NCBI RefSeq assembly: GCF_019175285.1 | Contig: NC_056527.1 | Span: forward strand, 109,254,586 to 109,318,585 | DNA length: 64,000 bases | Direction of reading: 5' to 3' | From: Sceloporus undulatus | Lineage: Eukaryota > Chordata > Lepidosauria > Squamata > Phrynosomatidae | Part shown: positions 26,601-36,797 of the stretch, piece after piece | How the letters are laid out: the number at the start of each line of letters is the position of its first letter | Position numbering within the stretch: the first letter of the stretch is position 1 | Program-made: the position numbers and the translations under genes | Notes under the pieces: generated by a model | Databases searched by the model: none | What the model was told of the DNA's origin: nothing | Seen by the model: only the letters and a program-made list of their open reading frames with translations

Positions 26601-29600
26601 TTGAAAGCATGCAGGTAGATAAATAGGTACCACTTCGGTGGGGAGGTAACACCATTTGGTGCTGTCATGCTGGCCACATGACCAACAGGGGGAGTCGTCA
26701 GACAGCGATGGCTTTTCAGTGTCATAACAGAGATAAGCACCACTGCCCACAGTCGGTTACAACTAGACATTATTGTCAAGGGATTACCTTTATCTTTATG
26801 TAATGCACACACTACATGTTTAATGTATTGAGTTGTTTAGCCCAAAATAATTAAGTTAAACCAGCAGTCAGTCCCCATGGCAGGTACAGGGGACAATTCC
26901 CTGCCCCTTGGACTTTCTGTGTGATGCACAGGCTGCTAAAATTGCAAACAAAGAAACAAAATTTGTTAACAATTTTGGTTCAGGAAAAATGGTGTTTTAA
27001 AATGTTAGCTCTGAAAAAGAGGATATGTCTGGGAAAAGGCACAGAAAGCCTTTTTCAAGCTGAGGTGAAACAATGGATAGGTGATTTCCAGGGGGAAGAT
27101 ACAATTTTTTGAATGCTATGGGTAGCCATATTACATCTCATGTAACAAACTCACTAAAGTTAGGAAAGAAAACATTTCAAGATGAATTATTCTACTCTAG
27201 TCCTGAGTCCACTGAACTGGTTTGCTGTTTGAAGAATATTTGTTACCAGAGGTTACATTAAACAGTGGCATCCTCCAGCTTGAAATAGAGTAGCTGTATT
27301 TTAATTTCAGTCAACTCCAAGCTCCTAAATTCTTGTGTCCCAATTCAAAATGCCAGTTGCTGCATTTTCTCACAAATGTAATGCACCCTTCAGAGCACTA
27401 GGCCCCTATTCTGAGGTTAAATTGACCATTTGGGAGGAAAATATCTCCCTGGTCACATAACTGCCAGTGATTATCACCTAACTATCTTTCAGTGTTATCA
27501 TAGAATCATAGAATCATAGAGTTAGAAGCGACTGCAAGGGCCATCCAGTCCAACCCCCTGCCATGCAGGAAATCTAAATCAAAGCATCCCCGACAGATGG
27601 CCATCCAGTGGCATCACTAGGGTTAGTCTTACCGGGTCCAGTAACTCATGGTATCAACCCCCGCCCACTGCCATTGACTTCCTCCCATACCACACCATAC
27701 AGAAGCCTTAATAATATTTTTTGTACTAACGTTACTCCTTAATTGTAATTCTCGTATATCACTGAATAGAATAGTAATAGTTGTGACATAAACGACTAGT
27801 CACATTAAAAGTATAAGTATACCCTTATATCACAGTATCATACACACAGCCTAAATGTATTTACATGTACACAGGTTTATGCAGTTAATGTGAAAAGTTG
27901 GTAAACTATGGTGTTTTAAAAGAAAATGTAAAAGGAATAATTTTATTTTTTTAAAAAAATTAAATTATATTTTAAAAAATCCTGAGGCCTTTCTTTCCTC
28001 CCACTGAGTCTTGCCCCACTCATGGCATCTCTTTCACTGAGCCCCAGAGTTTTAAAGTGATGCTACAGCCTGTTTCTGCCAAAGGGCAGATGTTTGAGAA
28101 ACAGTGGTGCTACCCCTCCTTAGATATCATCCAGTGCATCCTGCACTCCTTCCGTCCCTCTAGTAGCATTCTTAATAGTGAGTAATCCTTTACTTAGCAG
28201 CCACCACATATTTGGCCCTTATAACAGTGGGTTCAATGAGCTTTACCGTTGATTGAGGAGGCAAACCTCAGTCTCCCACAACCCAAGATGATTCCTGCTG
28301 ACTCAGACTTCACTAAATTCTTCTCTTCCTCCTCCACAAACAATAATTGATTCCTAAACAGTTGGATACAAACTGAATCACTAGCCCCCAAATTCCACTC
28401 AGTAACATCTGGTAGACTGGTGAGAAGCAAAGAATAATAATTATAGCTTATTCATGTATGCCTCTTTTCTTAAAAACAGGAACTTAAGGTAGCTTAGAAA
28501 AACTACAATAAAGAAAGATAAGACTAAAGGTCACTCTAGTCCAGCACCACTCTTCCCAGAGTAGCCAGGTAGACAGATGATCCATGCTGACCACTCACAA
28601 AGGGTAATTTTTATCATTTTCCGGTTGCATTATACTCTAATTGTACTATTGCACTTCACTCTGAGTAATCTTGCTATTGCATTACGCAGACATAATTTAA
28701 AAACCCTGTTTATTTTCATTCATTTCCTCCCCCCCTCCCCATCTTCTTGCATCAGCTCCACATAGTTCATACAAAAAACAACTTGACTATGGAAGAAGCA
28801 AGAGAGGACCCAGAAGGAATTGCTGTCTTGGCATTCTTCATAAAGGTGACGTAAACAGAATGACCTGGAAAGGCCAAATGGAAAATAACCAGGGACAAAT
28901 TGGGACTGATTCAAGAGCCCCAGTATCTCCTGGATCATCTAGAGTTGTAAGAGATCCCTTTACCCAGGCTGACCTCAAAACTCCAACTTTTAGAAATCCT
29001 GTCCATCACCCTGCCTTTGTTCCCCCAATTCTTTCCTTGCTGCATTGAGTTACTGGGCCCCAGGATGACACCTATAAATGTGGTTTTATGGGATGTTTTG
29101 TTTGGTATGCATGGTCTGACTCCAATGCAGGCTTGAGAGCCAGCCAGAGACAGGTTTAATAGCTATAGTAAGTACATTTCTGTACTGCTTACTAATGTAC
29201 TAAGAGGTTTACAAAGTGTAAGCTTACTGCCCCCAACAGTCTGGGTACTCATTTTAGCGAACTATGGAAGGATGCCAGGGTCAATTTAGAGCCCCTGACT
29301 GGTACTGAACTCACAACTTTGTGATTTCTGAGTGAGACAGGCATTTAAGCACTGCACCACCAGGGCTCCTTTAATAACAAGAATAGATTTGTGTAAGGAT
29401 ATAATAAACTCTAATATTATGTTCGTTAGGCTCTCCAATATAATAAATAGTTTATAGTATATAGTATATATAGTAGGCAGTTCTCTTCTTCCGCAAATCC
29501 AAAACTCTTGTCTCTCTCTGCTCTACACTCTGTCAGTGCCAAGTTCAAACCCAAATCCAAACCCTGTCCAAATCTTCTCACACACACATTCCTGCTCTTG

Positions 29601-32350
29601 ATACTATCTGATCACCTGCATCCCCCTTTACAGCACTTCCTGAGCTGTGTTTAGCTGCCTCGATGCCAAGTCTTCCTGGCCCCTTTTTCCCAAGGGACCT
29701 ATCCTCAAAATGGATGTGAGAAAGAAAGAGAGATTTTAGAGGAAATAATTTCTGAAATAAAGGTTTCTTCCCTTCATTTCACCCTAGAAATCCAATGAGA
29801 CTCCCATCATCAACGCTTGGAAAACTCTAGCCGACCTCATGAAAGCAATCCCAGAGAAAGGTGAGCCCTATTCTCAGTTTCCTGGAAAATGAAGTGATGT
29901 CTTATTCATCTCTTTCACCTTTCTTCTCTTTCCTCAGGGGACTCTCTGAAACTGGATGGAGAATTCTCTCTGGGGGGATTATTGAGTATGTCAGATCTAA
30001 GCTCCTATTACCGCTACTATGGCTCTCTCACTACTCCTAACTGCAATGAGGCTGTGATTTGGACTGTCTACTCTGAGCCAATTGAGGTGTCTCCCCAAAC
30101 GGTGAGTGGGTACCATCAATCTCTCCTTTGAGGAGGAGGTAATGGCTGCTAGACAGAATGTTTTAGTTCTGTTAATAAAGAACAGAGATTGGTTCTTTGA
30201 AAGCAGATGTGAGTCACAGGACTGATATCAAAAACAGCTCTACACTCATGTTTCACACACCCATCTCCACATGTGCTGATCAATTTCCCACGCTTGGGAA
30301 GATACAAGGGCCCAAAGCATTCTGATTTTCAGGTCCTGGTGAAACTGACTCTTAGAACCTTATTGCACACATTATTTTCCCCATTATGGGAACTGGAAGG
30401 GGATGCTTGGGGACGTACACAACTGGGAAAAAACAGATTTTACCACACAGCAAATCGTCCACAAAATGGACCTGTTCTGTTCCCCGGCGCCAAGCTGTCC
30501 CCATTCAGTGCTGAAGAGCATTAAATGCTTGAGTTGAAAGTCTTCCATCCGAGCAAAATGGCATCCCTCAGCACTGAATGGGGATGGCTTGACACCGGGG
30601 AACAGAACAGGGCCATTTTGTGGACGATTTGCTGTGCGATAAAATCTGTTTTTCCCCAGTTGCGCATGGCCCCGAGCGTCCCCTTCCAGTTCCCATAATG
30701 GGGAAAATAATGTGTGCGATAAGGTCCTTAGTCTGATGAAACCTGAAGTGAATTGGCCAGTGTCCATGTTAATGAAGGGTTGCCCCCAAAAGAAAGAACC
30801 AATGATCAGAAAGACCATAGATGGAGAGCATAACTGTAACACATTCAATACAGACAAGCCATGGTCATATTCTGGGAGCATCAACAAAAGTCATAAGGAA
30901 GCTGTTACCCCAAAGCTGACAAGTGTTTACCCTCAAAAGGGAACAATAATGTGGAGGCTGGGAGCCAGAGTTTTTCACAGCCAGACTTGAAGACCTCCCA
31001 ATGTCAGAACTTACCTATAGGGCTTGGTGGAACTTGATTTGTCTGAAGTCAGTTGACAAAATGTTCTGTCAGGTAGTTGGGCAGCTTTCTAGAGACCATG
31101 CTTGAGAAACACACTAATCTGCAAGGCTTGTGACAGAAACAAAATCTTGAGTGGCACACAAGGCAAAATGATGGACCCTGAGTGTTAAGAGCCTTGGTTG
31201 AAGACACTTCATTTTCAGTGCCTCACACAATTTTAGGAGATTATCACATGGAGGCTTACTGTCCTTAAAACATGGCTAGATTGTCTCTAAAGCACAAGGG
31301 TATGCTCACCGGTTGCGTTTGTCTCCCATGATGAAATCGTCATGGAGGCATCCTGTCATTAAAGCGTCCGTAGAGCCGCCATTTCTCTGCATAATGGAAG
31401 TTCCCGTTATGCAGAGAAATGGCAGCTCCGCAAATAATGATGGAATGCCTCCATGATGATTTCATAATGGGAAACAAGCGCGACCAGCAATTACCCTCTT
31501 GCACTTTAGAGACGATCTAGCCATGTTTTAAAGACGGTAAGTCTTTGTGTGATAATCTCCTTAGTTCACTTGCTGCTCATTTTGCCTATGGAACTCAAAG
31601 AACCACATACATATCCTATAGAGTGAGATAAAAAAAGCGCTCTAAGGGAATAATGTGCAGGATGTTCATCCCTTGAATACTTCACAGACTTTTTGCATCT
31701 GTTCTCCATACTTTGGATATCCCTGTAGGGTATTTTTACTGTCTTTTTGTTGGTCCAGGCTTGGCAATGGCCAGCAAAACCTCTAGGACAGCATTTTGCA
31801 ATCTGTTTTAGATCAGTAGTTCCCAAACTTTGGTCCTCCAGGTGTTTTGGACTTCAACACCTGGAAGCTTCAGCCAGCTTGGTGAACAGTCAAGAATTCT
31901 GGGAGCTGAGATCCAAAACATCTTGAGGACCAATGTTTGGGAACCACTGTTTTAGACTGTGCCTGTTTTTGCAGCTGTTCTTGGAAGGTTTCCATGACCA
32001 AAGGCAACCTTTGGGATTTCTAACACTAGAGTTTAACCAAAAAATTAAGCATGATTCCTTTTTATTGTACAAATTTCTTGGTTTTGTGAGTCTGGCTAAC
32101 TTTTGTTACTTCCATTTTTCTCTCTCCTTTCCTGCATTTCCTACCATGCCCCATCTGTGGTTTCCCTCCTCCCTTTCAGCTGAAGAAATTCACAAATTCA
32201 CTTTATTTCTCCAACATAAAAGAAGGCAGGCTGATGCAGAAGAATTATCGTCCTTTGCAGCCATTGAACAACCGAAGAGTCCAGCATTTCAAGGAAAAGA
32301 AATATGTACACCATTATCCAGAACACTGCTCTGCCCCAAAGAAGTTTTGA
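20626..32350 (+). CDS. Carbonic anhydrase, CA4/CA15-like, copy 1 (complete, 8 coding exons)
   Basis: Alpha-carbonic anhydrase, which interconverts CO2 and bicarbonate with a zinc ion, predicted extracellular. Coding exons: 20626-20701, 22651-22680, 23558-23722, 25492-25637, 28756-28845, 29788-29860, 29938-30101, 32180-32350; all introns are GT-AG and the sum is 915 nt (304 aa plus stop). Exon 1 encodes a hydrophobic signal peptide. Exon 4 carries HLHW (zinc His94 and His96) and SEH (Glu106); exon 5 starts LHIVH (His119); exon 7 carries SLTTPNC (Thr199) and AVIW (Trp209). NTGHY at the end of exon 3 keeps the His64 proton shuttle. Cysteines in WCY, PSC, GNC and PNC fit the two CA IV disulfides. 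The protein ends EHCSAPKKF, charged, with no hydrophobic GPI-anchor signal, so it is probably secreted and soluble. A strong acceptor at 20610, 15 bp before the ATG, implies an upstream non-coding exon. Orthology to CA4, CA15 or CA17 is not settled by eye. Confidence 0.93.
21065..21297 (-). mobile_element. tRNA-derived squamate SINE in copy 1 intron 1
   Basis: GTTGTGTGCTTTCAAGTCAT to CACTCAAACCACTACGCCAT; near full length. Confidence 0.8.
21470..21860 (-). mobile_element. CATACC-type TIR element, reverse, in copy 1 intron 1
   Basis: GTCCCACTTTTCCAGTTGCT, AAAGCAAACTGCTGCAGCCC and AACTTGCCCCATCTTGACCA are the reverse of the same family. Confidence 0.5.
22078..22577. mobile_element. Two tRNA-derived SINEs in opposite orientation
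   Basis: 22078-22270 on plus (GGGGTAGTGGTTTGAACACT to ACTTGAAGGAACACAACAGC) and about 22335-22577 on minus (TTGTTGTGTGCCTTCAAGTA to CATTCAAACCATTATGC). Together they form a loose inverted repeat 70-570 bp upstream of the 30-bp exon 2 of carbonic anhydrase copy 1. Confidence 0.75.
22700..23540. other. Intron 2 of carbonic anhydrase copy 1, nothing recognised
   Basis: Overlapping short frames on both strands show no family resemblance. Confidence 0.5.
24715..24815 (+). repeat. Dispersed repeat fragment, second copy
   Basis: ATCTTGTAGCATCTTTGAGA to CTACTTTCTCAGATGC, in intron 3 of carbonic anhydrase copy 1. Confidence 0.5.
26030..26370 (+). mobile_element. RTE/BovB-like LINE 3' coding fragment
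   Basis: The frame reads [14 protein letters not shown]-like sequence followed by KRGRP-like basic residues, [20 protein letters not shown] and IHRFT, the C-terminal end typical of RTE-type reverse transcriptases. It lies in intron 4 of carbonic anhydrase copy 1. Confidence 0.6.
26471..26800 (+). mobile_element. Sauria SINE
   Basis: Same family as the 41.7 kb copy: GGTGGCTTAGTGGTTAAGAT, GGCAGTTCAAGGCCCAAG, GCTGGCCACATGACC, and a tail GGGATTACCTTTATCTTTA. It lies in intron 4 of carbonic anhydrase copy 1. Confidence 0.75.
27497..27606 (-). mobile_element. CR1 LINE 3' end
   Basis: Repeated ATCATAGA units, then GGCCATCCAGTCCAACCCCC and GACAGATGGCCATC; the CR1 end read in reverse. It is cut on its right side by the probable hAT at 27607. 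Confidence 0.75.
27607..28068. mobile_element. Probable hAT-like MITE inserted in a CR1 end
   Basis: The left end CCAGTGGCATCACTAGGG resembles the 44.4 and 50.4 kb elements, and the right end near AAAGTGATGCTAC is a degraded inverted partner. The left flank is CR1 sequence ending GATGGCCATC. No clean target duplication was found, so the right boundary is approximate. Confidence 0.45.
29160..29372 (-). mobile_element. tRNA-derived SINE (second family), near full length
   Basis: On minus: AGCCCTGGTGGTGCAGTGCT (A box), GAGTTCAGTACC (B box), TAAAATGAGTACCCAG, TGTAAACCTCTTAGTAC. It lies in intron 5 of carbonic anhydrase copy 1. Confidence 0.65.
30355..30727. mobile_element. Foldback (palindromic) MITE, TTA-flanked
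   Basis: Nearly the whole 373 bp forms an inverted repeat: GAACCTTATTGCACACATT at the left is the complement of the right end, which contains TGTGTGCGATAAGGTCC. TTA flanks both ends (30352-30354, 30728-30730), suggesting a PIF/Harbinger-type insertion. It lies in intron 7 of carbonic anhydrase copy 1. Open frames inside it are by-products of the palindrome. Confidence 0.7.
31236..31560. mobile_element. Foldback MITE, TTA-flanked (second of the group)
   Basis: Left GGAGATTATCACATGG, right GTGTGATAATCTCC; the middle holds inverted arms around CATTTCTCTGCATAA and TTATGCAGAGAAATG. TTA lies on both sides (31233-31235, 31561-31563). The terminal motif is close to that of the 30.4 and 36.0 kb elements, so they belong to one superfamily. 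Confidence 0.7.
31813..31948. mobile_element. Short hAT MITE with perfect target duplication
   Basis: Ends AGTAGTTCCCAAACTTTGG and its inverted partner CAATGTTTGGGAACCACT, flanked by perfect 8-bp GTTTTAGA at 31805-31812 and 31949-31956. At 136 bp it lies in the last intron of carbonic anhydrase copy 1, about 230 bp before exon 8. Confidence 0.8.
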
Positions 32351-32755
32351 ACCAACAGGGGTATGTGTATGTGTGGGTGAGGGCACACATGTCCACGGTG
32401 GTATGGCAACTGATTCCTTCCTGCTGCTTGGATTACCCAAGGAAATATTGAGTTGCCTCCTTCCCAATTCAATTTCAATCATGTCAATCTATGCTTTTCA
32501 TGGGGGGCTCTCTCAGACTCATGGAAGAAAGACATTTCGTCAGCATGGAGTAAAACAACACTAATAACACATAAACACAGTTTTCCCCTTTAATTTAACA
32601 TTTGTTCTGCCTTTACATTTGGTATCTATAAACTCTCTGGATTTTATTCAAAAAGTAAGTGTATTGAATTGCTTTAAAGAAATTAAATGCAGAAGATTTT
32701 GTGAAGCTGGTCATGGATTAGTCCTCTGTTGCACCTCTCACCAACAAGGGAATAG

Positions 32756-33153
32756 TTCCATACCTTCCAACATTTCACACATGAAAACTGAGACACATAA
32801 GACCAAATAACATCAAAGTGGTGTTCATGTGGCAAAAGATATTAATGAGGAAGAATACACAAGCTAGGAGAGGCTGCAGCAGTTTGCTTCTGCCTCAGCC
32901 ACTTGGGATGGGCAAGACTTTGCCCCTCCTCTCCCCATGTTTCTTTCTCTGGAGATGCAAACTATGGAATTGATTGCTGACTACTTTTGGACTTTGAACT
33001 CAGTTTGCAGAAATTAAAGTAAGCTGAGGACAAAGGTGGTAAGTGGAAGGAAGAGAAAGAAATGGGGCCATTTTAAAAGCAGCTGAAAAAGTGGGATAAC
33101 AGTGGTGTAACTGGAATTGTCCCTGCCAAATCAGGACAGTTGGAGGGTCTGTA
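32756..33153 (+). mobile_element. CATACC-type TIR element, near full length
   Basis: It starts CCATACCTTCCAACATTTCA and ends GGACAGTTGGAGGGTCTG, so CATACCTTCCAAC is inverted at the end. Interior phrases CTAGGAGAGGCTGCAGCAGT and TGAAAAAGTGGGAT recur at 7.4, 21.5, 43.4 and 47.3 kb. No coding capacity. Confidence 0.6.
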
Positions 33154-33526
33154 CTTCTTGAATTCCACCCATACCGACAAAGATAACTTATTCTTTATTT
33201 ATTTTTATATACACAGACACATATGTACAAACACAGTGTCAGCACTAAAACTAACTAGATAGAATGACTTCTTGTTCTGCTTGTCTAAAGCACAGTGGAC
33301 AGCTTTGTTGGGTCTGGGAGCCACATTTCTTTCCTGGGACTTTCTAAGGGCTGCACTGACTGCCAAAAATAAAAACAAAGCAAAGCAATAAAATAAAATA
33401 AAATAAAATAAAATAGGAAGTATACAGAAGTCTCTTCTTTCTGATTTTGAAAAGTGTGTACTTTGGATGTTAAACAGTCCAGGGAGTCCTGACAACCTGT
33501 TTAAAAGCTGCATCACCACTCATGGG

Positions 33527-33735
33527 GTCCTTTCACACAACCAGTCATAGCACTGTGATTCCACTGTAACTTGTCAGAGCTGCATCTTGTGGAATCCTGA
33601 AGTCTGTAGTCTGGTGAGTCACTAGAGATCTCCTGTGAGAATACTAAATATCCTTCCCTGAATTGCAAATCCCAGGATTCCATAAGAGAAAACCATGGCA
33701 ATCATAGCATTATGATTGTGCAGTGTGAGAAGCTT
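33527..33735. mobile_element. Palindromic MITE-B
   Basis: GGTCCTTTCACACAACCAGT with inverted partners at the right end (GCATTATGATTGTGCAGTGT). Related in design to MITE-A but with CACAC termini. Confidence 0.5.
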
Positions 33736-33875
33736 GCAAATCATCATTTTCTGTTAGAAAAAGGATAGCCCAGAGAAGGGCTCAAAAACAGCCCTGAGGC
33801 TATCTGTCCAGCCCTGCATGGTGTGTGACTTTGGGTCTGTCACTGTCTCTCAGTCTAACCTACCAATGTGAGACT

Positions 33876-34082
33876 ACGGTTGGCCCTTGGTATCAACTGG
33901 GGTTTGGTCCCAGGAACTCCCATGGATAACAACTCAAGTCCCATTATATACAGTGGTGTGTAGTAAAATAATGTCCCATATAAAATGGCAAAATCAAGGC
34001 TTACATTTTGGAATTTATATTTTTAAAAAATATGTTCAAGGCATGGATGGCTGAATCCATTAATACAGAGGGCCGACTGTAC
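33876..34082. mobile_element. Tigger-like MITE
   Basis: CGGTTGGCCCTTGGTATC at the left and AGAGGGCCGACTGTAC at the right; interior matches the 18.0 kb copy. Confidence 0.6.
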
Positions 34083-34199
34083 AATGAGTGGGTGGAGGGA
34101 GAGACAGATATATATATCATCCAAGGCTGCTTGGAGGAAGGGTTGAATAAATGTATAATAACTAACTGTATTCAAGATATGTGAAAAATACTTAACACT

Positions 34200-36030
34200 G
34201 CTTAGTTCTCTTCATATAAATACACACACACACACACAACATGCAATTTAATTGCCACACACCTATTTTAAGAACCAAAGTAGACGTGACATTTGTCATG
34301 TAACTGCCCTTATGCAGTTGGTTTTTAAAATACAGTATACATGGCCTGGAGGCAGTGGTGTTTGAACTGGATTAGGACCATGGCAGAGGGAAGTGAGGAG
34401 CTTTAACCTCTTGCCTCTGCCTTAGTCCCAGTGGAGAGTGCCTCCTCCCAATGAGCCTACTCTTCATTTTAACAATAACAACAATACCACAAGGCTGATG
34501 TACGTGACAATTGTCAGGTCTAGTTTGGCACTAAGTCGCAGCTTATTTGATATTCCTTGTCAAAACTATTTTTACATTAGAAAAGTCTCAAAGGAGTGAT
34601 GAGTAAGTAACATTGTTTGTCTTCCCATACCTTCCACATCAAATGGCTTTTCCAAGAAAACAATTCCAGCTCCCCATCATTAGGAAGTGGCTTGTAGTTT
34701 AACAAATTATAGGCCTTTGTAATCAATGATTACGAAGATCCGCTTTGCCATTAAAGAATTAAGGTATAACAATGAGGAGAAACAAACTGATGTCAGTATT
34801 AAGAGGGAAGGTGAGGTAGTTCAAAGTTAGTTGGTATCATCACCAGATGAATGTGATGTTAGCCTCAAGAAACAGCCTCTGCCACAACCAGAGCTGGAAT
34901 TAATCTTGAAGATTTTGTAACAAAAAAAAATCTTCAAAAGGTTTTGCACATAAAAAGCTAAACCTCCAAACCCACACTGAAATCTGTAGGTTTTGGTGTA
35001 TGCTGTATTGGTCTGAAAGGTATGTTTCATTGCTCAGTCTGCTGATGAAGCCATTGAGTTTAACCCCAAGGAAAACTCAGATATCCTATTTTTGTTTTTG
35101 CTTTTCCCATTGCAATCTAAGGTTTTGGGTGTCATTCAAGAGGTAGCTAGTTTAGACCAGAAAGTTTCACTTCAGCTCCAGTTTGGATAGACTAAACAGC
35201 ACTTGCTTTCCAAAAATCTGCCAAAAAAGTAGTGTCTCTTTCTTCTCTATTGTCCTGTTATTGCTGGAAAGTGTACTTCACACTCTTTTAGTGTCATTTG
35301 CCAGTAGAGTTTTGCTACTGGATAAACTGGGTTGATAGGTAGGTGGACAGGAAAGATGTTGGCCTAGCTGTGAACATTCAGGAGAGCTTACCGACTCATC
35401 CTTCCATGTGATTCCTGTCCCTTACAGCCTTTGGAAAGGTAAGGAGGAGGCCAAAGTAGTGATAAAAAGGAAGAAAAGCAACATAACTGGCTGCGAGATG
35501 AAGGAGGAAGCAGAATTGGCCTTCAAAGAAGCTGACGCTTCCACCTTCCGTTCCCCAATTTTTTGCAGGGGACGGAAGTTGTTCTCTATTTGGGGCCCAC
35601 TAGAGGAATCTGTGGAATGGAGTTCAGATGGAAAAGCTGCTACCTATTAAGAGAAAGAGAAGGAGAAAGTCAGATGGATGAAACTGTCAAATCAGGAGTA
35701 ACCTTTGGATTTAGGAAAGGCATGGGCTACATGTGTCCCTTTGGATTCCAAATGTGGCCCTTGAAGCTGCCCCAAACTCAATTTTTGGGGATTTTCTTTT
35801 TGCCCCACAACTGGGCAAATGAACTCCAAACCCCTTCCTTCTCTCCTCCCCCCACAACTATGAAAAAAAAATCCAAAGAACAATGACCCAAAATGATTTC
35901 TTGAAGTCATGTGATGTCACTTCTAAATACCTGAAACATGATGTTGCAGCCCACTAGGAAGTGTGCAAGGAGATGGGATAGTCACTGCCCCTTTTTTCAG
36001 AATAGGATGGTAAGGTTACCCAATGAGAGA
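34200..36030. other. Interval downstream of copy 2 exon 7, no terminal exon recognised
   Basis: Searched by eye on the minus strand for the conserved RP-QPLN-R region of the last carbonic anhydrase exon; none found. Contains a CA run near 34222 and unassigned DNA. Confidence 0.4.
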
Positions 36031-36043
36031 CATACATGAGTGT

Positions 36044-36465
36044 GGAGCTTATCGCACACACTTTTGTCTCCGTTCTGGGCACGGGCAGGGAATGTGCGTG
36101 GCCAAATGAAAATGGAGTTTATCACATGCTAACTGTCCTCAAGGCATCCCAATGCCAACCTTAACCCACCCTGAGCCAGGCTGAGGTGCGTGAATTTTGC
36201 TCAGCCAGAAAATTTTCTTGCTCAGCCAGAATCAATCCCTTTGGGGAGGCGGGATATAAATAAAACTTATTATTATTGTAAAACGTATTATTTCCAGCTG
36301 AGCAAAACTGATGTGCCTTGCCTGGCTCGGGAACGGTTTAGGATTGGCAATGGCATGAGGATGCCTTGAGGACAGTTTGGCATGTGATAAACTCCATTTT
36401 CACTTGGCCATGCGCGTTCCCTGCCTGTGCCCAGAACAGAGACAAAAGTGTGTGCGTTAAGCTCC
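36044..36465. mobile_element. Foldback MITE (third of the group) with an internal LINE-tail insertion
   Basis: Left GGAGCTTATCGCACACACTT, inverted at right as GTGTGTGCGTTAAGCTCC. About 36230-36285 interrupts the palindrome with a LINE/SINE-type 3' tail (GGCGGGATATAAATAAAAC followed by ATT repeats), next to a duplicated TTGCTCAGCCAGAA. Flanking triplets are TGT and TGA, so no clean target duplication. It sits about 330 bp downstream of exon 7 of carbonic anhydrase copy 2. Confidence 0.65.
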
Positions 36466-36797
36466 TGACTGTGGCCAAAAAACCTTCCTCCTGTGTCCAA
36501 AAAAATAGTTCTTTCTTAAATGAGTTTCTCCTGCACTAACTGAACTGTCCCTTAGCTTACTCATCCTCCACTGTTTGTTTGTCTCTTATCCCAATACAAC
36601 TCACTTTATGTCTCTGACAGAGCTTTGAAAGGGTACTTTTATGGACTACCATTCCTACCCTGGATTCTGAGAACTGTAGTCCAAAGAAGTGCACGGATCT
36701 CCAAAATAAAATTGGAAATAACAGGAACCAAAACTATAGTAATTATTCATCTGTGCATGCAAGGATAAAATAATCAAAGATTTACATCCCTACTCAC

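Noticed and set aside
30384-30887. 167-codon minus frame and an 83-codon plus frame between carbonic anhydrase exons 7 and 8
   Set aside because: They are mirror readings of the two arms of a foldback MITE.
33205-33519. 104-codon minus frame considered as the missing last exon of carbonic anhydrase copy 2
   Set aside because: It lacks the RP-QPLN-R region and crosses an AAAATA run; no similarity to the last exon of copy 1.
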